IMG/VR virus record: IMGVR_UViG_3300031766_000056
Span: 1-25,448 of that record
From: a virus
Direction: 5' to 3' (one strand)
DNA: 25,448 bases
Every line of letters begins with the position of its first letter. Position 1 is the first letter of the stretch. The notes under the pieces are model-generated. The model saw only the letters and a program-made list of their open reading frames with translations, made no database searches and was not told the DNA's origin. The position numbers were made by a program, and so were the translations under genes. Shown in pieces: positions 7,618-14,514 of this stretch.

Positions 7618-7625
7618 TATTTATG
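7618..7625 (-). promoter_or_regulatory. T4-type late promoter for the fibre-like gene
   Basis: CATAAATA followed by C on the minus strand, 25 nt upstream of the 7592 start and overlapping the stop codon of the nuclease gene. The same CATAAATAC string precedes the 252-aa and 277-aa genes. Confidence 0.6.
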
Positions 7626-8313
7626 AAGACATGCCATAAAACTTCTCTAATCTTTTAGCCCATTGCGTTGCCCAATAAGAAAATTCATCTTCTTCTGACT
7701 CAAACAACTGCCATTCGCAATCTCCACTGCACATAAAAATAGCAATATTCTTAATATCTGTTCCAAACATTTCGTTGTGTGCTAATCCATATGCAGCACC
7801 CTGTAGGAAATAATCATCAATCCATTCACGCTTTTTAGGTTTGTTGGTTTGTTTAAAGTCCATAATAGTTGGCTTGCCTTTATACATGCCAACTAAATCT
7901 GTTGTTCCTGCATATAGATTTGCCGCACATAAGTTTACTTCTGTGCCCCAAATTTCATCAATATCATTTTCTATATTTTCAATAACAACTTGTGCCATAT
8001 CTTTGGCTTGTCTATGAACAATATTGTTTCCAGGATTATATGTTTCGTATTCTCCCAATGCCCAATGTTCTAATATATTGTGCATAACTGTTCCACGATT
8101 TGCGGCAGTTGTAGTAATGCGTTGTGCTTCTTCTGTTCCAACACGTTTACGCCAGTTAGCTAATGCTTGTCGCTTTTCTGCTGGTTGTGTAGCACCTAAA
8201 ATTGTTGTGACGCTTGGAACTGGGTCGCCATATGGATTTTCATATAGACGCTTTCCGTCTACACTTTGACGCTTTAGTTCTTTATAGTCGTAGATTTTGA
8301 TTAATTCAGCCAT
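7621..8313 (-). CDS. PD-(D/E)XK nuclease, RecB/Cas4-like
   Basis: A 230-aa nuclease of the restriction-endonuclease-like fold, in the branch that includes RecB, Cas4 and MGME1. Motifs appear in the expected order: PSVTTILG (33-40), NRGTVMHNILE with H78, acidic E125, GTTDLVG with D139, IMDFKQT with D152 and K154 (the D-x-K catalytic pair), and FLQGAAY with Q171 and Y175. No four-cysteine Fe-S cluster is seen, so it is not a true Cas4. A role in processing phage recombination or replication ends, or in host DNA breakdown, is inferred. It has its own candidate early promoter (8320-8348), separating it from the late genes on both sides. Confidence 0.85.
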   Translation of the reverse strand: MAELIKIYDYKELKRQSVDGKRLYENPYGDPVPSVTTILGATQPAEKRQALANWRKRVGTEEAQRITTTAANRGTVMHNILEHWALGEYETYNPGNNIVHRQAKDMAQVVIENIENDIDEIWGTEVNLCAANLYAGTTDLVGMYKGKPTIMDFKQTNKPKKREWIDDYFLQGAAYGLAHNEMFGTDIKNIAIFMCSGDCEWQLFESEEDEFSYWATQWAKRLEKFYGMSS

Positions 8314-8319
8314 GCTTAT

Positions 8320-8348
8320 ATGTTACACTAAAACCTTTATGTTGTCAA
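8320..8348 (-). promoter_or_regulatory. Candidate early promoter for the PD-(D/E)XK nuclease
   Basis: Minus strand: exact TTGACA (8343-8348), 17-nt spacer, -10 TAACAT (8320-8325, 4 of 6). Only 6 nt separate the -10 from the ATG at 8313, so transcription would begin at or next to the start codon. The primase gene has the same geometry. Confidence 0.5.
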
Positions 8349-8989
8349 TCTTTTTTAAGTAACCAACTGTCAGGAAGTTCACTCCAATGCAAAACTTTTT
8401 CAAAGTCATATCCGCGAAGTTGGTAGTTATTGATTATCCAATCCCATTGTTTTATATCAATTTCTAAACAAGTTGATTGTATGCGGTGTTGTATACAATC
8501 AACAACTTCTTGTTGATCTAAAAATACCATACAATGCCTATATAATTCTGCTATAATATAAAATGCTGTATGCTTATTACCTTGTAATGCATCATCCCAA
8601 TCAATTAATACAGGCTTATCTTTATATAGCCTAATATTATTTTCATTAATATCAACATTACATAATGGAAATATTTTCAGATTTATATCTATCCATATAT
8701 CTAACATTTCTAAAAAATCTTCTTTAATAGTATGATTGTAATTTGCATTATCCAATTTGTGGATATTCATGTGGATAAAATTATCAACAGTTTCAATACC
8801 ATAAAAATATTTAAAACCTAATGTTTCATTAATTACATTAGCATTTTTGTTTAGCTGTTCTGCTGTGAATAAAGCGGAAGTTCCATTTGGAATAATTTTA
8901 AGTATATGTGTATCACAATCATACACCCATCTTGGAAATGTAGAATTGTTAGATTTAATAGATTTACTTTGATGTAAGATTAACTTCAT
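8345..8989 (-). CDS. Kinase-like protein (aminoglycoside/choline-kinase fold), divergent
   Basis: A 214-aa protein with the C-lobe signature of APH/choline-kinase-type phosphotransferases: NVDINENNIRLY (111-122), where D113 and N118 match the catalytic Asp and metal-binding Asn of H-G-D-x-x-x-x-N, followed by PVLIDWDDALQGN (126-138), where D130 matches the DFG aspartate. The usual His two residues before the catalytic Asp is Asn111. K31 in HILKIIPN could be the N-lobe lysine. The protein is short and lacks an obvious glycine loop. The substrate is unknown; a sugar, lipid headgroup or small metabolite is more likely than protein. It lies 2 nt after the SGNH gene, and its stop overlaps the -35 of the nuclease promoter. 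Confidence 0.6.
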   Translation of the reverse strand: MKLILHQSKSIKSNNSTFPRWVYDCDTHILKIIPNGTSALFTAEQLNKNANVINETLGFKYFYGIETVDNFIHMNIHKLDNANYNHTIKEDFLEMLDIWIDINLKIFPLCNVDINENNIRLYKDKPVLIDWDDALQGNKHTAFYIIAELYRHCMVFLDQQEVVDCIQHRIQSTCLEIDIKQWDWIINNYQLRGYDFEKVLHWSELPDSWLLKKD

Positions 8990-8991
8990 TA

Positions 8992-9876
8992 CTATAACAC
9001 ATCTAGAACTTTTTTATTAGTTAAAATATATTCGTTAAGTAATTCTGTATTTCCTCTTGGACTAAAATGATTATCTGTTATTGATGTTTGTATACCAATT
9101 TTCCATAACTTATCACCCTTGTGTATATTAAGTTTATATTTTTTATAAAACCAATCTTCTACTGGCATATCCCATGTAGTTGAGGTATAAATTGAATAAT
9201 GCTCTATTGTTTTACCATCTTCAATTTCTTCATATGGATCAGGACCTAATTTATAGTTGTGCTTATCAGCATATTCTTTTGGTACTTGATGGCTACCTGC
9301 TGCCCAATCTAATAAAAATAAATTATCAAAATTATATAATCTCTCTATATTTGAATACCATTCAAGTTCCCATTTCAATCGTGTTTGTGATCCTGAATGT
9401 AATCTCCAATATGGCTGATGCGTATTAAGTTTATCGCATAGAATTCTTGCATCTGAGTCATCATAATATATTTGTTGAGGAGCCGGCGGCGCAGCTCTCT
9501 TATATCTTATATCATCTTTAATTGTTCCCCAATAACACTCATACCTGGCTAACATTTCTGACCAATTATCTTCTTCAAATTTTTCGTTAGAAACATATTC
9601 AAATTCACCACATAGATTGCCTTCGGCTTGCGTTAACATTGCCCAACGACCTAGATATGTTCTATTCATGAATACAATATCTGCACCCCATTTTTTAGCA
9701 TCTAATAAATGCCATTGAAATTGTTCTATTCCTTGTCCGCCTAAAGCGTAGCTTCTATATTGATGATGTGGATATTTTTGATATAATTGATAAGTCCAAT
9801 TATTTTTCTGCTGTGTTGGCTGATCATGTGTCGCTAAGTGACTACAGCCAATAAAGGCTATCTTTTTTTCTTGCAT
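8992..9876 (-). CDS. SGNH/GDSL-family hydrolase
   Basis: A 294-aa protein with the four SGNH blocks in order: AFIGCSHLA with nucleophile S12 (GDS replaced by GCS), YALGGQGIEQF with oxyanion Gly46/47, VFMNRTYLG with N71, and TDNHFSPRGN near the C-terminus with D268 and H270. The DNHFS-x-x-G form is like esterases and acetyl-transfer or de-acetylation enzymes acting on polysaccharides. No signal peptide or transmembrane segment is present, so it acts in the cytoplasm or on virions. It is coupled to the nitroreductase gene (TAATG, 1-nt overlap) and followed by the kinase-like gene. A role in trimming or modifying host or virion glycans is inference. Confidence 0.75.
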   Translation of the reverse strand: MQEKKIAFIGCSHLATHDQPTQQKNNWTYQLYQKYPHHQYRSYALGGQGIEQFQWHLLDAKKWGADIVFMNRTYLGRWAMLTQAEGNLCGEFEYVSNEKFEEDNWSEMLARYECYWGTIKDDIRYKRAAPPAPQQIYYDDSDARILCDKLNTHQPYWRLHSGSQTRLKWELEWYSNIERLYNFDNLFLLDWAAGSHQVPKEYADKHNYKLGPDPYEEIEDGKTIEHYSIYTSTTWDMPVEDWFYKKYKLNIHKGDKLWKIGIQTSITDNHFSPRGNTELLNEYILTNKKVLDVL

Positions 9877-10640
9877 TAATAAATTCTTTGTGTTCTTGGA
9901 TTATCTCTTAGATTAGAATCAGGTGGATCGTATCGACTTTCTGACAAAGGATGTTCTCTCATTTGCCATTGTGGATTATGTGCATATTTAGGTTCTTGTT
10001 CAGTTCCAGTATTAGTATAGTTATCTTTTTCAGACCATGGTAATTCTGGATATCCTACTCCTACCATAAGCATAACCTCATGTATATCTTTATTTTTGTG
10101 TAGGACATATCTTTTAAATTGTTTTGTAATAGCGTCTGCATCATAACATACACAACAGCCTGTTTGTAGTCCTGTCCTATTAGCCTCAAATACCAACATA
10201 CCCATTGAACTACCTATGGCTAAATTTTGATTTTGATATTCTTCTGCTCGTTGCATTTCTTTAGATGGCTCATACCACTCATCTATTGGATAGTCTGGAG
10301 TAGGTTTTTCTGGCACTGTAAACACAAACAATACTGGTGCTAATACTTGTGCATTACCAATAAAAGTTGCTTCAGTTCCGTCTCTATTTTTTCTGGAGGT
10401 TTTTAATAATTGAGTGTCTTCATCTGGACGAGCTGTGTGCTTCCAGAGTTCTAGACATTTTTCTTTGTTTGTTATAGCATATAAATCAAACCATCGTCTG
10501 CCTTGTTTATATGGGCCGCCTGTAGCGACTTTTAGAAGATGCTCAATGAGTTCTTCTGGGACTTCTTTATCAGCATAGTTTCTCGCACAAATCTTTGATC
10601 TATTTACTGCGTCTATACTATTTTGAAGGTCGTAAGACAT
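9876..10640 (-). CDS. FMN-dependent nitroreductase-family protein
   Basis: A 254-aa member of the nitroreductase superfamily, which uses FMN and NAD(P)H to reduce nitro groups, quinones or flavins. Diagnostic features are AVNRSKICARNYADKEVP (11-28; the phosphate-binding R-S-x-R region, here R14, S15 and R20), the central helix QNLAIGSSMGMLVFEANRTGLQTGCC, and the late strand VMLMVGVGYPE. The C-terminal 50 residues (HNPQWQMREHP onward) are polar and extend beyond the core fold. The gene is a metabolic gene in the middle of a late transcript and starts 22 nt after the 100-aa gene. The substrate cannot be read from sequence; flavin or redox-cofactor recycling and detoxification are possibilities. 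Confidence 0.82.
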   Translation of the reverse strand: MSYDLQNSIDAVNRSKICARNYADKEVPEELIEHLLKVATGGPYKQGRRWFDLYAITNKEKCLELWKHTARPDEDTQLLKTSRKNRDGTEATFIGNAQVLAPVLFVFTVPEKPTPDYPIDEWYEPSKEMQRAEEYQNQNLAIGSSMGMLVFEANRTGLQTGCCVCYDADAITKQFKRYVLHKNKDIHEVMLMVGVGYPELPWSEKDNYTNTGTEQEPKYAHNPQWQMREHPLSESRYDPPDSNLRDNPRTQRIY

Positions 10641-10662
10641 CAGTTGCCGCTCCAGGTGTTAA

Positions 10663-10965
10663 TTAAACGTCTTCTCTAGAATGATCTGATCTTGATGCAC
10701 CACTTCTTTCAACTTCGCCAATACCTGCCATTGCTGCTAAGTATTCATCACATGTTGCTGAATCTAAAAATGTAATACTTTGGACATAGCTTCCATCTTC
10801 TTCTTTTTCTTCTGATTGAGCTTGACCTGTTACTTTTCCTTCTGCAACGAATTGATCGTGAATTGCGATTGCTTCTGGTGTTAGGTTTTGATCTTCGTCT
10901 GCAACGCCCGTCTCATCTCTTACTAGTGCGGTCGGTGTTACTTTAAATGTATATTTGTGTGCCAT
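10663..10965 (-). CDS. Hypothetical small phage protein (100 aa)
   Basis: No family recognised. The chain is acidic with a Glu/Lys patch in the middle (SEEKEEDG, about 51-58), a strand YVQSITFLD and a short helix TCDEYLAAMAGIG. The tail is Ser/Arg-rich. It starts with a strong ribosome binding site (AAGGAG) in the 16-nt gap after the 205-aa virion-type gene. Context suggests a late, virion-associated or chaperone-like product; that is inference. Confidence 0.65.
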   Translation of the reverse strand: MAHKYTFKVTPTALVRDETGVADEDQNLTPEAIAIHDQFVAEGKVTGQAQSEEKEEDGSYVQSITFLDSATCDEYLAAMAGIGEVERSGASRSDHSREDV

Positions 10966-10981
10966 TGTTATGCTCCTTTAA

Positions 10982-11599
10982 TTACCAATATATATGCCAC
11001 TTGAATGTTTTTCCTGTAGCTGAGTTAGTTAGTCTTTCTAATTTATAACCCAAGTTATTAAAATATTTAATAACTGAATTCATTTGATTTTCTAAAGCTC
11101 TATCTGTGATAGTGCCTTGCCATGATGTAAAATAGGTAGTGCTACTAGGTGTGGGAGGGACATATATGCCATCTGTAAAACCTAATGCAGTATTGGCCGT
11201 TCCTGATCCTATTTCATATGACCATGTTGTTGATGCTGGTAATACAATAGTTAATACTAAGTATCCTGCATCTTTACTTGCAGTTACACCTGTAACTGAA
11301 GCATCATTTATATCTGCTATAACAGAATTTAAATTTGTTCCTGAAGAACCTAATGTGATTGTAGTTCCATTAATAATAAAAGTATCGCCAACTGATACTG
11401 TAGGATTATTTGTTGTGCCAATTTTAGTTGTAGATGGTGTAGACTCTGTCATTGTGGTAGAGTCTGATACATATGTATCGTAACTGCCTGCTGCACTATG
11501 AGTAATAACGGCTTTCATAATCGACGTGCATTCGTCGAATACAATCATATCTTGTGAACTTTTTGCTCTTGCCTGTGCTGCATTTAATCCTATGTTCAT
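10982..11599 (-). CDS. Virion-type protein with flagellin-hook-IN-like motif (205 aa)
   Basis: The middle of the protein (residues about 69-118) reads VSVGDTFIINGTTITL, then NLNSVIADIND, then GVTASKDAGYLVLTI. This is the pattern of the flagellin hook IN motif found in flagellins and FliD-type caps (strand G-x-x-INGTTI, helix, IN, GVTAS). Residues 134-145 (TANTALGFTDG) also resemble sequence that follows this motif in hook-associated proteins. The flanks are Ser/Thr-rich, and the C-terminus (LENQMNSVIKYFNNLGYKLERL) is helical. The start overlaps the upstream stop by 4 nt. A surface or adhesin-like virion role is inferred; it is clearly not a flagellar gene because its neighbours are phage genes. 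Confidence 0.6.
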   Translation of the reverse strand: MNIGLNAAQARAKSSQDMIVFDECTSIMKAVITHSAAGSYDTYVSDSTTMTESTPSTTKIGTTNNPTVSVGDTFIINGTTITLGSSGTNLNSVIADINDASVTGVTASKDAGYLVLTIVLPASTTWSYEIGSGTANTALGFTDGIYVPPTPSSTTYFTSWQGTITDRALENQMNSVIKYFNNLGYKLERLTNSATGKTFKWHIYW

Positions 11600-11895
11600 T
11601 TGCTCATCTCTTTATCTACTTTTTTCTTGGCCAGTTTTGCAACTGTTTTATCTTGCTTTTCTGGATCTGGTGCATCAACATCTCCGTCGTTGTTAAAGAA
11701 AACTACATTATCCTTGACTGTGTTTACAATGGGGATAGTGTCAAGTAATTCACGTAGTTCTTGCTCATCGACATGCATGTTTTGTGCATCTAATGTTTTT
11801 TCTAATGTTTCTAACGATACTGATGTGGCTTCTTCTGCTGTCAATACTGACAACATATCTATTAGAGTATGCCTTATCAAATCGTTATACCTCAT
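11596..11895 (-). CDS. Small protein with winged-helix-like pattern (99 aa)
   Basis: Unrecognised family. Residues about 10-70 alternate three helices and a strand pair (SLETLEKTLDA, DEQELRELLDT, NTVKDNVVFF), which is compatible with a winged helix. The C-terminal 30 residues are charged and probably disordered, rich in Lys and Asp. It lies 3 nt after the 252-aa gene and overlaps the next start by 4 nt. A DNA- or protein-binding role in head assembly is possible but not shown. Confidence 0.65.
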   Translation of the reverse strand: MRYNDLIRHTLIDMLSVLTAEEATSVSLETLEKTLDAQNMHVDEQELRELLDTIPIVNTVKDNVVFFNNDGDVDAPDPEKQDKTVAKLAKKKVDKEMSK

Positions 11896-11898
11896 TTT

Positions 11899-12657
11899 TT
11901 ACTTCTTTAACTGTGCAAATGCTTGCTTAAGAATACTTGGAGAAACTTTGCCTTCAGCTTGTGCTTCTTTAATTGTGCGAACTGCTGCCAAATATGCATC
12001 TTCTTTCATCTCACGTCCGTCCATGTCTGTATCAACTTCGGCTGCGTCTGCACCACCAAAATCGTCATCCATTGCTGGTTCGTCCATTGGTGCATCTAAA
12101 CCTAGGTCGCCTTCTGGTTCTACAGGCATATCCATGTCTGATGTTTCTGGTGCCATTCCTTGAGCTGTTAACACTGCATTACCAACTTGCTCATTAGCAG
12201 ATTTAACTGCCTCTAGAGCTGAGCCAATAGCCGCTTCGGCACTTGAATTAAATGCGTCTGCTTCTGCTGTTCCAACTTGTTCTTTCATAGCATTATGAAT
12301 ACTCATTAAGTCCTCAACTTGCATACTTGCTAAGTTTTCAGCCATTTTTTGTAAATCATCTGCCATTTGCTTTGCGGCTAATAAGACTTCAGCTTGATCT
12401 AAATCAGCTGATTCTTCTAGCTTCTTTTTTTCTATTGCCATATCCATTCCTTCCGCAATTAGTAGTAGCTTTTGAAAATCTTTGTTACTAACGTCTTGAC
12501 CGTTTTCACGAAGATCTGTAATTTTTCGTTGTGTAGACTCTTTAATAGCCTCTAGTTTTGAACTAGGAGCATTAAAATCTAACTTCAAACTAAAAACATC
12601 ATCAAGCACACGCTTGAGTGTTGAAAGTTTGTTTTCTTTTAATTGTTGTAATTCCAT
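11899..12657 (-). CDS. Acidic, largely helical phage protein (252 aa), possible head or core protein
   Basis: No named family recognised. The first 135 residues are helical with heptad-like stretches (ENKLSTLKRVLDDVFSL, KQMADDLQKMAENLASM). Residues about 170-210 are very acidic and Met/Pro/Asp-rich (EGDLGLDAPMDEP, MDDDFGGADAAEVD), and the C-terminus returns to a helix (SPSILKQAFAQLKK). This layout is seen in phage scaffold or core proteins, but T4 core genes are not adjacent here. It is the first gene after a CATAAATAC late promoter (12696-12703), which supports late expression. Confidence 0.6.
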   Translation of the reverse strand: MELQQLKENKLSTLKRVLDDVFSLKLDFNAPSSKLEAIKESTQRKITDLRENGQDVSNKDFQKLLLIAEGMDMAIEKKKLEESADLDQAEVLLAAKQMADDLQKMAENLASMQVEDLMSIHNAMKEQVGTAEADAFNSSAEAAIGSALEAVKSANEQVGNAVLTAQGMAPETSDMDMPVEPEGDLGLDAPMDEPAMDDDFGGADAAEVDTDMDGREMKEDAYLAAVRTIKEAQAEGKVSPSILKQAFAQLKK

Positions 12658-12695
12658 TTTAGAACCCCATTTTTCTGATTAATATACTTATATTG

Positions 12696-12703
12696 TATTT
12701 ATG
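12696..12703 (-). promoter_or_regulatory. T4-type late promoter for the 12657-8345 unit
   Basis: CATAAATA followed by C on the minus strand, 38 nt upstream of the 12657 start in the 47-nt gap after the 202-aa gene. The transcript would cover the unknowns, the nitroreductase, the SGNH hydrolase and the kinase-like gene. Confidence 0.6.
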
Positions 12704-12704
12704 C

Positions 12705-13313
12705 TTAGAGCAGTGATTTGATCTGTTTTTTACAATTTGCCATCTTTTGTATTGCATTTCCTTGCTTTGCAACAAACACATCTACTTTATAATCTTCGGT
12801 AATCATAAGTGACTTTTGTTTATACATGGCTGCTTCTGTTAAATATCCAGCATAACGCTCGTCTAACTTTGCAATCTCATCAACTTTGTGTGCGGTTTTG
12901 CCAAACATTAAATGTTTTACAATACCCATCGCACTTTCAAATAATGCTACGTCCTCGTATAATACATTACCTTCTGCGTCTTTAACATTATAGTATTTCT
13001 TTTTAACACCATCAATAACATATTTTTGAACTATTTCAACATTATAATTACCATTGATAGTAATATTATCATTTTCTTTGAGTGCTACTGCCGTCAACAT
13101 AGAAGATTCTGTGTCTTCTTCTGTTACCATTTTCTTAGTAGCTTTAGTAGTTGCCTCATCTAATTTTTGTAATATTTGATACATAGCCTTGGCGTCAGAT
13201 GAAACATTTCCTGGAACTGATTGTTTAGTATCAGTTGTTGGTTTTCTTTCTGATGCGTTTGCTAATTTATTTAATATGTCCTGCATTCCACGGACATCAT
13301 CTGATGTTGGCAT
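12705..13313 (-). CDS. Conserved phage protein with N-terminal internal repeat (202 aa)
   Basis: Function not recognised. Residues 5-20 (DDVRGMQDILNKLANA) and 40-55 (SDAKAMYQILQKLDEA) are two copies of one amphipathic helix of pattern D-x-x-x-M-x-x-ILxKL-x-x-A, separated by a polar linker. The middle is a beta region (ITINGNYNVEIVQKYVIDG, KKKYYNVKDAEGNVLYEDV), and the end is helical and basic. The repeated helix suggests binding of two copies of one partner. The ATG shares one base with the preceding stop. Probably late, being in the unit that starts at 14802. Confidence 0.65.
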   Translation of the reverse strand: MPTSDDVRGMQDILNKLANASERKPTTDTKQSVPGNVSSDAKAMYQILQKLDEATTKATKKMVTEEDTESSMLTAVALKENDNITINGNYNVEIVQKYVIDGVKKKYYNVKDAEGNVLYEDVALFESAMGIVKHLMFGKTAHKVDEIAKLDERYAGYLTEAAMYKQKSLMITEDYKVDVFVAKQGNAIQKMANCKKQIKSLL

Positions 13314-13522
13314 TATATACTCCTCGCTTTTGTATAGTAGACTTTCTTGCCTTCTACTTGTTTGTTAACTAAGTTTTTGTTTATTAGACTTTGCATTAGA
13401 TATGCATCACGTTCAGAAAGGTCATCTTTGCATACTCTTTCTTCCATCATGCATTCATATACTTTGTTTTCTAATTTGTTTACAAATGTCGGGATTCCGC
13501 CTGGGCCTAATATAGATCTCAT
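13313..13522 (-). CDS. Small winged-helix-like protein (69 aa)
   Basis: The pattern fits a minimal winged helix: helix 1 ENKVYECMMEER, helix 2 KDDLSERDAYLMQSLINKNLV, then the wing VEGKKVYYTKA, much like the C-terminal part of ArsR/MarR-type domains (L-x-x-x-N-L-V followed by a basic YY strand). No catalytic residues are seen. It shares single bases with the genes on both sides (13522 and 13313), so it is fully translationally coupled. DNA binding is an inference from fold pattern only. Confidence 0.6.
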   Translation of the reverse strand: MRSILGPGGIPTFVNKLENKVYECMMEERVCKDDLSERDAYLMQSLINKNLVNKQVEGKKVYYTKARSI

Positions 13523-14220
13523 TAACGTCTCCCGTATGCGAGTTGTTTTAATCGCTCAATTTCTTGTGCATTTTGATTTGATAATTCTGCGTTTGCATTT
13601 GACTGTGCTGCATTATTTCCACGTTCGACATCATCTGGATCTGCGCCAGTTGATCTTGCTGCACCTTGTCCTGTAGCTTGTTTATTTCCACCTGCTACTG
13701 TGCGAGGAACTACTGAAGCACCTCTTTGTTGCTTTTGTTGATTGTTTGTAAAGTCTCTTTGATTATTGTTATCTTTTGTTGTTTGTGCTTTAATTGCCGA
13801 AGCTGATGGTTGTTGTGTTCCAACTGTTCCATATGCTTCATCCATTTGTGGTCCATCAATCTGTTCTAAATAATCATATAATGAATCTTCACGTGCTAAT
13901 TCTTTTGGTGACAAATAATCACCTCTATTTCTTAATTCGTCAAATACTGCGAGCTCATCTCTTAATTCATCTGCGTCCATATCTTCAGGATGTTTACCTG
14001 TTGTTGTCCACGGTGATCCTTCTTCTGTAACTGGTGCATCATAATCTACATTTACCATAGATGTTACACCTTCAACGTCAAGTTCTTTTATTTTTTTCAT
14101 TAACTCAAGTGTTTGACTAAAGTTTAATTCTCTAAGGGAAGAAGATAATAAATCTTGATCTACTTTTATATCTTGTTTTGATAAAAAATCTTGTAATGTG
14201 TTTATTAATGAATCTGCCAT
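13522..14220 (-). CDS. Low-complexity phage protein, Gln/Asn-rich C-terminus (232 aa)
   Basis: No family recognised. The N-terminal 60 residues are helical (INTLQDFLSKQDI, LELMKKIKELDV). Residues about 80-125 are acidic (HPEDMDADELRDELAVFDEL). From residue about 130 the chain is low complexity, rich in Gln, Asn, Ala and Gly (DNNNQRDFTNNQQKQQRG), and probably disordered. It ends in a short basic helix. The ATG is 1 nt from the stop of the preceding basic protein. Context is a late unit with small structural or accessory proteins. Confidence 0.65.
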   Translation of the reverse strand: MADSLINTLQDFLSKQDIKVDQDLLSSSLRELNFSQTLELMKKIKELDVEGVTSMVNVDYDAPVTEEGSPWTTTGKHPEDMDADELRDELAVFDELRNRGDYLSPKELAREDSLYDYLEQIDGPQMDEAYGTVGTQQPSASAIKAQTTKDNNNQRDFTNNQQKQQRGASVVPRTVAGGNKQATGQGAARSTGADPDDVERGNNAAQSNANAELSNQNAQEIERLKQLAYGRR

Positions 14221-14221
14221 G

Positions 14222-14509
14222 TTATCTTCTCGCTTTGTTTAATTGTCTCACAATTCTACTCTGTGGATTTACTCTTTTTGTTCTTTGTGCTTTTTTCATC
14301 ATACGTGAACCTTTTGACATTCTCGTTTTTTTAAGCACGAATCTCTTTTTTAAGTCTATAGGTTTAGTGCATTGAGCTGGAGAGGCTACAACACGACCTT
14401 TTCTAGGTCCTACTGTGCATCTAAACTTAGTAGTAACACTCTTGCCTCTTCTGGCATATACTACTTTAGCTTCTGTAACAACGTTACTATATGACTCATT
14501 TAATATCAT
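14222..14509 (-). CDS. Very basic small protein (95 aa)
   Basis: Roughly a quarter of residues are Lys or Arg with few acidic ones, so the pI is extreme. Two cysteines (C31 in FRCTVGPRKG and C47 in PAQCTKP) flank a GPRKGR turn. The C-terminal half is a run of basic helices (LKKRFVLKKTRMSKGSRMM, RIVRQLNKARR). Such proteins can bind nucleic acid or be packaged in the head, as T4 internal proteins are, but homology was not established. It begins 5 nt after the holin-like gene and is probably late. Confidence 0.65.
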   Translation of the reverse strand: MILNESYSNVVTEAKVVYARRGKSVTTKFRCTVGPRKGRVVASPAQCTKPIDLKKRFVLKKTRMSKGSRMMKKAQRTKRVNPQSRIVRQLNKARR

Positions 14510-14514
14510 TACTA

